Positions 1-4,074 of a stretch of DNA of 6,471 nt are shown piece by piece. Source of the DNA: Prevotellaceae bacterium (lineage in GTDB: Bacteria > Bacteroidota > Bacteroidia > Bacteroidales > UBA932); assembly GCA_031257655.1 (NCBI GenBank), contig JAIROF010000211.1:1-6471 (forward strand). The letters run 5' to 3'. The position numbers and the translations under genes were made by a program. The notes below the pieces were generated by a model, which saw nothing but the letters and a program-made list of their open reading frames with translations, was not told the DNA's origin and ran no database searches. The first letter of the stretch is position 1. Each line of letters begins with the position of its first letter.

Positions 1-135
1 CAAAACAACCTCAGTAGCAGAGAGATATAATAGAAATAACAACCTCATTAACCTCATTAATGTAAATGATTTATAATCAGCATAATACTTGCCGTATCAT
101 ACAATTTATGACATCACCATCTTTTCATAGCACCT

Positions 136-152
136 CAAAAAAAGAATTAGCC
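136..152 (+). repeat. 17-bp direct repeat, copy 1 (second copy at 347-363)
   Basis: CAAAAAAAGAATTAGCC occurs identically at 136-152 and 347-363, 211 bp apart in the same orientation. Copy 1 runs directly into the hairpin element at 153-189. Copy 2 runs into AT-rich DNA. An exact 17-mer with this mixed sequence is unlikely by chance within 230 bp, so it probably marks the edge of a dispersed or duplicated element. Function unknown. Confidence 0.6.
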
Positions 153-189
153 CGGAGAATAGGCGCAATCCCTTTGCGCACCGCTGTGC
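153..189 (+). repeat. 37-bp double-hairpin dispersed repeat, copy 1
   Basis: This element matches 1434-1470 at 35 of 37 positions, in direct orientation. It can fold into two adjacent hairpins: GCGCAA (163-168) with TTGCGC (174-179), and GCAC (178-181) with GTGC (186-189), which share two bases and so are alternatives or slightly trimmed. One of the two differences between copies (C to T) turns a C-G pair into a T.G/U.G wobble and so keeps the first stem; the other falls in the loop. The two copies bracket cdd. A small palindromic repeat or RNA element is possible; no family is recognised. Confidence 0.6.
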
Positions 190-346
190 AATGCAGGGCG
201 AAGGCCTATTTTTCGGTAGCGTCCGCTATCTATTGATATGAACTTCAATTGGCAAATGATCAAACAGGTATCAATTTTACCGAAAGATTGCAAATGCTTA
301 ACAATCAACAAAATACGTTTTTGCATTAATAAATAAGGACATCATC

Positions 347-363
347 CAAAAAAAGAATTAGCC
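347..363 (+). repeat. 17-bp direct repeat, copy 2
   Basis: Identical to 136-152, including the run of seven A residues followed by GAATTAGCC. Here it is followed by a weak AT-rich inverted repeat, CAAAAT (363-368) with ATTTTG (377-382). Confidence 0.6.
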
Positions 364-479
364 AAAATTTTCGCAGATTTTGCTTGCGCCCAAAAAATAT
401 GCTATTGCGCTGATTTTTATTCATTTATGAATTATATCAATCAAACATGGACACTACCTATTTTTCGAGGTCGCCCTCT

Positions 480-956
480 TCAGCAGTCCAGGTCAAAGGA
501 GAGGGGCAAAAGATCGGCTACGCTGTGCGCCACTTCCGTAAGCACTTCACCGTACATGATAACGCGCACGGGCAGGTGTCCTCTCTTTTCGCATTCGAGC
601 ATCACCTGCCTGCATGCTCCGCAGGGGTATGGCGGACGCGGCGCGGGCTGCCCGCAGCGCTGCGCCGCTATGGCAATGGCCTTTACGGCGGCGTGCGGAT
701 GCCTTGCCCCTGCGTAAAAGAGGGCGGTACGCTCGGCGCACAGCCCCGAAGGGTAGGCGGCATTCTCCTGATTGCCGGCCGCCACCACCTCTCCGTTGTC
801 CAGCAAAACCGCCGCCCCCACCTGAAATCGGGAGTACGGCGCATACGCAGCGTCGGAGGCCTGCTGCGCCTGGCGCACAAGCATCCTGTCTTCGGCCGGC
901 AGCGCTGCCAAGCTGCTGTAAACTTCAACCGATATGCTAATATTTCTGATTTGCAT
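480..956 (-). CDS. cdd: cytidine deaminase
   Basis: Homotetramer-type cytidine deaminase (158 aa), a cytosolic pyrimidine-salvage enzyme that hydrolyses cytidine and deoxycytidine to uridine and deoxyuridine, releasing ammonia. The zinc site is complete. C73-A74-E75 supplies one cysteine ligand and the catalytic glutamate E75, and the PCGACRQ motif at 111-117 supplies C112 and C115. The substrate-binding segment before the first motif is present (GNQENAAYP, 61-69, equivalent to the usual NxEN), as is YAPYSRFQVGAA at 38-49. Length is somewhat above the roughly 130-140 aa of short family members because of an N-terminal helix region. The ATG at 956 is the only sensible start and lacks a Shine-Dalgarno sequence, as is normal in Bacteroidota. 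It appears to be a single-gene unit, and I could not find a clean TAnnTTTG box. A heptamer array begins 43 bp upstream. Motif content makes the assignment firm. Confidence 0.96.
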   Translation of the reverse strand: MQIRNISISVEVYSSLAALPAEDRMLVRQAQQASDAAYAPYSRFQVGAAVLLDNGEVVAAGNQENAAYPSGLCAERTALFYAGARHPHAAVKAIAIAAQRCGQPAPRPPYPCGACRQVMLECEKRGHLPVRVIMYGEVLTEVAHSVADLLPLSFDLDC

Positions 957-999
957 AGATATTTAAAATCAATAAAGTAGATCAAGTACCTCAAAGAAG

Positions 1000-1027
1000 C
1001 TAAAAACTAAAAACTAAAAACTAAAAG
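1000..1027. repeat. CTAAAAA heptamer tandem array
   Basis: Three exact CTAAAAA units (1000-1006, 1007-1013, 1014-1020) are followed by one variant, CTAAAAG (1021-1027). Read on the minus strand, the strand of cdd, the unit is TTTTTAG. The array begins 43 bp upstream of the cdd start codon, close to where a promoter's upstream part would sit. It has the same 7-bp period as the arrays at 3473-3528 and 4034-4074 but a different unit. Confidence 0.85.
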
Positions 1028-1120
1028 TTGCTGGCGCCGGAAAGTCGCCGTATCGTATGTACACCAGCCATCCCTCCGTTCTTCCATTCCGTGCGGCGAA
1101 ATATGTAGCCGACAGAAGCC

Positions 1121-1430
1121 TAATTCGTGCAATTCGTGGACAAAAAAATTCGTGCTAATTCGTGCTAATTCGTGGACAAAAAAAATCAGCGGAATTTGCA
1201 ATGTCGACCGAAGCCGACCGAAGCCGACCGAAGCCAACCGAAGCCTAATTCGTGGACAAAAAAATTCGTGCTAATTCGTGCTAATTCGTGCAATTCGTGG
1301 ACAAAAAAATTCGTGCTAATTCGTGCAATTCGTGGACAAAAAAAATCGTGCTAATTCGTGCAATTCGTGGACAAAAAAACGTGCAATTCGTGGACAAAAA
1401 AAATCGCCCAATTCGTGGACAAAAAAAAAA
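1121..1430 (+). repeat. degenerate direct-repeat array based on AATTCGTGGACAAAAAA
   Basis: The core 17-mer AATTCGTGGACAAAAAA occurs eight times in one orientation, starting at 1131, 1167, 1247, 1292, 1327, 1362, 1385 and 1410. Three copies are spaced exactly 35 bp apart (1292, 1327, 1362); others are 23-80 bp apart. Between cores lie one or more short units, AATTCGTGCT or CAATTCGTG, with a period near 10 bp. Each core ends in a run of six to ten A residues, so the region carries repeated A-tracts and may be curved. There are no unique spacers of constant length, which excludes a CRISPR array. I recall similar ACGAATT-type intergenic repeats from Bacteroidota, but their role is not known to me. 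Confidence 0.9.
1206..1245 (+). repeat. GACCGAAGCC decamer tandem repeat (4 units)
   Basis: Three exact units of GACCGAAGCC (1206-1215, 1216-1225, 1226-1235) and one AACCGAAGCC (1236-1245) sit inside the larger array. The following GAAGCCTAATTCGTG junction also occurs at the left edge of the array (from about 1115), so the decamer seems to be part of the same modular repeat rather than an unrelated insertion. Confidence 0.85.
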
Positions 1431-1433
1431 CGG

Positions 1434-1470
1434 CGGAGAATAGGCGTAAGCCCTTTGCGCACCGCTGTGC
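1434..1470 (+). repeat. 37-bp double-hairpin dispersed repeat, copy 2
   Basis: Matches 153-189 at 35 of 37 positions. The first stem pairs 1444-1449 with 1455-1460 through one wobble pair, and GCAC (1459-1462) can pair with GTGC (1467-1470). It lies directly after the last A-tract of the AATTCGTG array and about 70 bp upstream of the mltG -7 box. Confidence 0.6.
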
Positions 1471-1515
1471 GATCCATCGTTTTTGCAAAGTTAAACAAAA
1501 ATCATGGCTGTGAGC

Positions 1516-1546
1516 TTTCCCAGCCGAGTAAATAAAGCTAACTTTG
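1516..1546 (+). promoter_or_regulatory. predicted Bacteroidota-type promoter of mltG
   Basis: TAACTTTG at 1539-1546 is an exact match to the -7 consensus TAnnTTTG used by the primary sigma factor of Bacteroidota. TTTC at 1516-1519 lies exactly 19 bp upstream, the usual spacing for the -33 box (consensus TTTG), with one mismatch. Transcription would begin near 1553. That gives a leader of about 11 nt to the ATG at 1564 and about 41 nt to the in-frame ATG at 1594, so it bears on the choice of start. Confidence 0.6.
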
Positions 1547-1563
1547 CCGCCTGTTAACGCGCC

Positions 1564-2637
1564 ATGATTCGTTTTACTTTTTCCTTCCATACCATGCACG
1601 CCTCTCGCCTCAAGGTACTGCTCATGCTGGGTGCACTTGCGCTGGGCATGTTTGCAGGGGTGTCGAGCTACCTTTACGTGGAGTTTTTTAGGCCCAACGT
1701 CAACGCGCCTGCAGAGGGGCGGCTGCTTTACATTCCTACCGGCGCTACGGGGGAGGAGGTGCTGGGCAGCATCATCAAAAGCCGCATGGTAAAAAACCCC
1801 GGCGCCTTTGCGCGCGCCGCAAGGAGGCTGGAGTATGGCGGCAAAATATACGCCGGGTGCTACCGGCTTACGCCGGATATGGGCAACAAAAGGCTGATTC
1901 GCATGCTGGCGTCGGGTGCGCAAACGCCCGTAGCGGTAACCTTTCAGAGCGCGCGCACGCGCCAGCGGCTTGCCGGCGCCATTGCGCGGCAGGTGGAGCT
2001 GGATTCCGCGTCGCTGCTGCAGGCCATGACGGACGAGGCGCGGGCCAACAGCTTCGGCTTTACCGCAGAAAACTTCACGGCAATGTTCATCCCCAACACC
2101 TACGAATTTTACTGGAACGTAAGCGTAGACGACTTCCTGAAGCGGATGCACCGGGAGTGGGAGCGCTTTTGGCAGTCCAACGGTCGCGACGGCAAGCTCA
2201 ATCGCTTAGGCCTGTCGCGCGTAGAAGCGGTTATCCTGGCGTCCATCGTTGCCGAGGAGACGCAAAAGGTAGAGGAAATGCCGACGATTGCCGGCGTTTA
2301 CGTCAACCGGCTTCGGCGTCACGTTGCGCTGCAGGCCGACCCAACGGTGCGCTACGCCATGGGCAACTTTTCCACCCGCCGCGTTCTGTACGCCCACACC
2401 CAAATACAATCGCCCTACAACACCTACCGGCGGCAAGGCCTTCCGCCCGGCCCCATCTGCACGCCACCACCGGCAGCAGTCGACGCCGTGCTCAGCTACG
2501 AAGAGCACAGCTACATGTTTTTTTGCGCCAAGGCCGATTTTTCGGGCTACCACGCCTTCTCCCAAACCTTTTCGCAGCACGTAACCCACGCCAACGCCTA
2601 CCAGCGAGCGCTCAACAAAATGCGGGTGTTCCGGTAG
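1564..2637 (+). CDS. mltG: endolytic peptidoglycan transglycosylase MltG (YceG-like)
   Basis: MltG is an inner-membrane-anchored lytic transglycosylase that cleaves nascent glycan strands internally and ends their polymerisation. Visible parts are one N-terminal membrane segment (about residues 17-38) followed by the extracytoplasmic domain, then the catalytic YceG core. ASIVAEETQ at 226-234 carries the catalytic glutamate, E232, which aligns with E218 of the E. coli enzyme (ASIIEKET). The family blocks VYVNRL (245-250), LQADPTVRYAMG (256-267), SPYNTY (283-288) and GLPPGPI (292-298) follow. The 357-aa length and the ending NKMRVFR fit Bacteroidota members. The ATG at 1594 (residue 11) is an attractive alternative start: the protein would then begin with a basic residue just before the membrane segment, and the leader would have a more usual length. 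No Shine-Dalgarno sequence separates the two. The gene has its own predicted promoter and runs convergently into the next gene. Confidence 0.95.
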   Translation: MIRFTFSFHTMHASRLKVLLMLGALALGMFAGVSSYLYVEFFRPNVNAPAEGRLLYIPTGATGEEVLGSIIKSRMVKNPGAFARAARRLEYGGKIYAGCYRLTPDMGNKRLIRMLASGAQTPVAVTFQSARTRQRLAGAIARQVELDSASLLQAMTDEARANSFGFTAENFTAMFIPNTYEFYWNVSVDDFLKRMHREWERFWQSNGRDGKLNRLGLSRVEAVILASIVAEETQKVEEMPTIAGVYVNRLRRHVALQADPTVRYAMGNFSTRRVLYAHTQIQSPYNTYRRQGLPPGPICTPPPAAVDAVLSYEEHSYMFFCAKADFSGYHAFSQTFSQHVTHANAYQRALNKMRVFR

Positions 2638-2663
2638 GCGCCACTTTGCCGCTATTCCGCGCG

Positions 2664-3431
2664 CTACACCAGGTCGACGCTCAGCCCGTCGTAGGCCAGC
2701 TGCACGCCGCCGGGGAGGGAGGGTTGCAGGTCGGCGTAGCGGCCCAGGCGATGCGAAGCGTGCGTGAGGTAGGCGGCGGCGGGCTTTAGCTCTGCTATGA
2801 GGCGCAAAGCCGCGTCAAGCGTAAAGTGCGAGGGGTGGGGCTCGCGCTGCAGCGCATTTACCACCAGCACTTCACACCCCGCAAGCAGCCGCTTCGATTC
2901 CCGGCTCACAAAGTTGGCGTCGGTAATGTAGGCCATGCCGCCTACGCGAAATCCCACGACCGGGAGGCGCGCGTGCATAGCCCTCACGGGCGTTACGCGC
3001 ACCCCCTTCACCTCAAACGGACGGTCGGCGCAAATGGCTACCAGCTCAATCTCCGGCGATCCCGGATACTTATTTTCGTCAAATGCGTAGGCAAACACCG
3101 CCTGCACGTGGCGCAGCACGCGCTCTTCGGCGTAGAGGGGCATGGGGCGGCGCATAAAGTAGTTGAAGGCCCGCACATCGTCCAGCCCGCCAATATGGTC
3201 GGTGTGCTCGTGCGTCAGCAGGATGGCGTCTAATCGCTTCACGCTTTCGCGCAGCATCTGCGCGCGAAAGTCGGGGCCGGCGTCAATCGCCAGCGTCACG
3301 CCGCTCACCTCAAGCAGGGCGGACGTTCGCAGGCGCTTGTCGCGCGGGTCGGCGGAGCAGCACGTGCGGCACCCGCAGCCTATCATGGGAATGCCCTGAG
3401 AGGTGCCGGTTCCAAGAAATGTAAGCTTCAT
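2664..3431 (-). CDS. PhnP-like metallo-beta-lactamase-fold hydrolase
   Basis: A 255-aa member of the MBL-fold hydrolases of the PhnP/COG1235 type. It opens with the diagnostic LGTGTSQGIP (6-15). The metal-binding motif HEHTDH (74-79) is intact, and further likely ligands are H153, D171 (in ITDAN) and H224 (in YLTHAS), so a di-metal active site is expected. C19, C21 and C24 match the CxCxxC cluster that binds a structural zinc in E. coli PhnP, and H202 may belong to that site. PhnP itself is a cyclic phosphodiesterase of the C-P lyase pathway. No phn genes are nearby, so here the substrate is unknown and may be another cyclic or phosphodiester compound. There is no signal peptide, so it is likely cytosolic. 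The ATG at 3431 is preceded by an in-frame TAA, which fixes the start. It ends 26 bp from the end of mltG with no clear terminator between them. Confidence 0.92.
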   Translation of the reverse strand: MKLTFLGTGTSQGIPMIGCGCRTCCSADPRDKRLRTSALLEVSGVTLAIDAGPDFRAQMLRESVKRLDAILLTHEHTDHIGGLDDVRAFNYFMRRPMPLYAEERVLRHVQAVFAYAFDENKYPGSPEIELVAICADRPFEVKGVRVTPVRAMHARLPVVGFRVGGMAYITDANFVSRESKRLLAGCEVLVVNALQREPHPSHFTLDAALRLIAELKPAAAYLTHASHRLGRYADLQPSLPGGVQLAYDGLSVDLV

Positions 3432-3459
3432 TTACACGAAAATAATGAGTTGATGCCTG

Positions 3460-3467
3460 CAAAGGTA
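3460..3467 (-). promoter_or_regulatory. predicted -7 box of the MBL hydrolase promoter
   Basis: On the minus strand this reads TACCTTTG, an exact match to the Bacteroidota -7 consensus TAnnTTTG. It lies 28 bp upstream of the start codon at 3431, leaving a plausible short leader. The -33 position falls inside the heptamer array (about 3487-3490 for a 19-bp spacer) and shows no TTTG or TTG, so the upstream element is poor or replaced by the array. Confidence 0.55.
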
Positions 3468-3472
3468 CAATA

Positions 3473-3528
3473 AATTGAGAATTGAGAATTGAAAATTGAA
3501 AATTGAGAATTGGGAATTGAGAATTGAA
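3473..3528 (+). repeat. AATTGAG heptamer tandem array, 8 units
   Basis: Eight consecutive 7-bp units with no gaps: AATTGAG at 3473, 3480, 3501 and 3515; AATTGAA at 3487, 3494 and 3522; AATTGGG at 3508. The array begins 41 bp upstream of the MBL hydrolase start and 5 bp upstream of its -7 box, so it covers the promoter's -33 region. The same heptamer in inverted orientation forms the array at 4034-4074. Confidence 0.92.
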
Positions 3529-3560
3529 GACGGTAGATGCGCAGCGTTCTGCGATTTATA

Positions 3561-3697
3561 GGGCTGAAAGCCCGCCCCGCCCAGCATTAGCGTAGGGCAA
3601 CGCCCTACGAATGAGAACGCCCCGCCCACCTTTCGGGGCGAAGCCCCAATAGCCATAATCGCTAATGCCCCGCCCGGCGTAGCGTCCGCGCTACGCC
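3561..3697. repeat. array of four perfect hairpins alternating with CCCCGCCC
   Basis: Four perfect short-loop hairpins occur in 137 bp. Hairpin 1 is GGGCT/AGCCC (3561-3573, loop GAA). Hairpin 2 pairs CGTAGGGC (3591-3598) with 3602-3609, loop AAC. Hairpin 3 is GGGGC/GCCCC (3635-3647, loop GAA). Hairpin 4 pairs GGCGTAGCG (3676-3684) with 3689-3697, loop TCCG. CCCCGCCC stands between successive hairpins at 3575-3582, 3620-3627 and 3668-3675. In addition GCATTAGCG (3584-3592) is the exact reverse complement of 3660-3668, so hairpins 2 and 3 lie inside a potential larger stem. The order looks modular. No T-run follows, so simple terminators are unlikely. Confidence 0.8.
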
Positions 3698-3700
3698 GCT

Positions 3701-3869
3701 ATTGTCTGAACTCGGATTTTACGGGATTTATGGGATTAAGATGATTGTCTGAACTCGGATTTTACGGGATTTATAGGATTAAGATGATTGTCTGAACTCG
3801 GATTTTACGGGATTGATGGGATTAAGATGATTGTCTGAACTCGGATTTTACGGGATTGATGGAATTAAG
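3701..3869 (+). repeat. 43-bp direct repeat, four tandem copies
   Basis: Copies begin at 3701, 3744, 3787 and 3830, exactly 43 bp apart; the last is cut by about 3 bp where the next repeat starts. Each opens with ATTGTCTGAACTCGGATTTT. Copies 1 and 2 share a GGATTTAT variant and copies 3 and 4 share GGATTGAT, suggesting growth in stages. Within a copy, GGATT recurs about every 9-10 bp. There are no spacers between copies, so it is not a CRISPR. I recall related CTGAACTCGGATTT-type repeats from other bacterial intergenic DNA, function unknown. Confidence 0.93.
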
Positions 3870-3989
3870 CGGACAGGCAGCGACCACCGCGCCGCCCTGC
3901 CTGCAAAGGCAGGACAGCCATAACCGCAGGTCAACGACCTGCGGACAGGCAGCGACCACCGCGCCGCCCTGCCTGCAAAGGCAGGACAG
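3869..3989. repeat. two identical 49-bp repeats flanking a perfect hairpin
   Basis: The 49 bp at 3869-3917 recur without a mismatch at 3941-3989, a 72-bp period. Each copy contains a 7-bp stem CCTGCCT/AGGCAGG closed by the GNRA-type tetraloop GCAA (first copy 3896-3913; second 3968-3985). Between them CCGCAGGTC (3924-3932) pairs perfectly with 3936-3944 across an AAC loop. That stem uses the first four bases of the second copy, so the units interlock. The AAC loop is the same as in hairpin 2 at 3591-3609. The first copy abuts the last 43-bp repeat. Confidence 0.88.
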
Positions 3990-4033
3990 ACAGTTAGGAA
4001 ACGAAGAGGGAGGCAAACCCCGCCCCTACACGG

Positions 4034-4074
4034 CAATTCTCAATTCTCAATTCTCAATTCTCAATTCTCAATTT
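4034..4074 (+). repeat. CAATTCT heptamer tandem array, inverted relative to 3473-3528
   Basis: Five exact CAATTCT units (4034-4068) and a partial sixth (CAATTT, 4069-4074). The reverse complement, AGAATTG, is a circular permutation of the AATTGAG unit at 3473-3528, so the two arrays are inverted copies of one heptamer. This array touches the stop codon (4075-4077) of the surface-protein gene. Confidence 0.92.

Larger units (their letters stand above)
1..479. other. AT-rich gene-free region downstream of cdd
   Basis: No convincing gene is present. The DNA is clearly more AT-rich than the genes to its right. It contains two tandem copies of CCTCATTAA (43-60), a repeated 17-mer (136-152 and 347-363) and a hairpin element (153-189) that recurs at 1434-1470. 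A further small palindrome, TAGCGTCCGCTA, lies at 217-228. Two open frames touch the left edge: one on the plus strand ends at a TAA at 74-76, and one on the minus strand would start at 57 with a short hydrophobic stretch. Neither can be assigned. I see no strong hairpin-plus-T-run terminator directly after cdd. Confidence 0.6.
957..1563. other. repeat-filled divergent intergenic region between cdd and mltG
   Basis: This 607-bp gap separates the divergently transcribed cdd and mltG and must hold both promoters. From left to right it holds a CTAAAAA heptamer array (1000-1027), a GC-richer segment of about 90 bp (1028-1120) that I do not recognise, an array of AATTCGTG-type repeats (1121-1430) interrupted by a decamer block (1206-1245), the second copy of the 37-bp hairpin element (1434-1470), and the mltG promoter. 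Open frames here read as low-complexity peptides generated by the repeats and are not genes. Confidence 0.75.
3432..4074. other. gene-free mosaic of repeats and hairpins
   Basis: This 643-bp gap lies between the stop of the surface-protein gene and the start of the MBL hydrolase. After the predicted promoter it is almost entirely repeats: a heptamer array (3473-3528), four perfect hairpins separated by CCCCGCCC (3561-3697), four 43-bp direct repeats (3701-3869), two identical 49-bp repeats around another hairpin (3869-3989), a fourth CCCCGCCC (4018-4025), and a second heptamer array in inverted orientation (4034-4074). Open frames in it consist of repeat-derived peptides and are not credible genes. 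No transposase or recombinase is present. Confidence 0.85.

Noticed and set aside
1..76. Possible gene ends at the left edge: a plus-strand frame ending at the TAA at 74-76, and a minus-strand frame starting at 57 with a hydrophobic N-terminus-like stretch of 19 residues
   Set aside because: Both are too short and low in complexity to assign, and they overlap a tandem CCTCATTAA repeat that by itself generates such peptides. Sequence to the left would be needed to decide.
427..980. Overlapping plus-strand open frames of 96-177 aa
   Set aside because: They are antisense to cdd, which has complete catalytic motifs, and their peptides show no family resemblance; high GC content creates long shadow frames.
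1028..1120. Possible remnant of a mobile element or small RNA in the GC-richer segment between the heptamer and AATTCGTG arrays
   Set aside because: It gave an impression of a dispersed Bacteroidota repeat, but I see no inverted ends, coding potential or promoter that would support a feature.
1351..2151. 266-aa minus-strand open frame
   Set aside because: It is antisense to mltG for most of its length and ends in repeat-derived peptide (FFVHELH-like) from the AATTCGTG array.
2638..2663. Bidirectional terminator between mltG and the MBL hydrolase
   Set aside because: The 26-bp gap has no stem-loop with T-runs that I can see; termination must lie inside the opposing gene or be of another kind.
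3432..3656. 74-aa minus-strand open frame directly upstream of the MBL hydrolase
   Set aside because: Its C-terminal part is the translated heptamer array (SQFSILN-like) and the remainder is hairpin DNA. The predicted promoter of the next gene lies inside it.
3701..3989. CRISPR array or integron attC array
   Set aside because: The 43-bp repeats are contiguous with no spacers, and the 49-bp repeats have only one intervening segment, itself a palindrome. No cas or integrase gene is present, and I see no attC core pairs.
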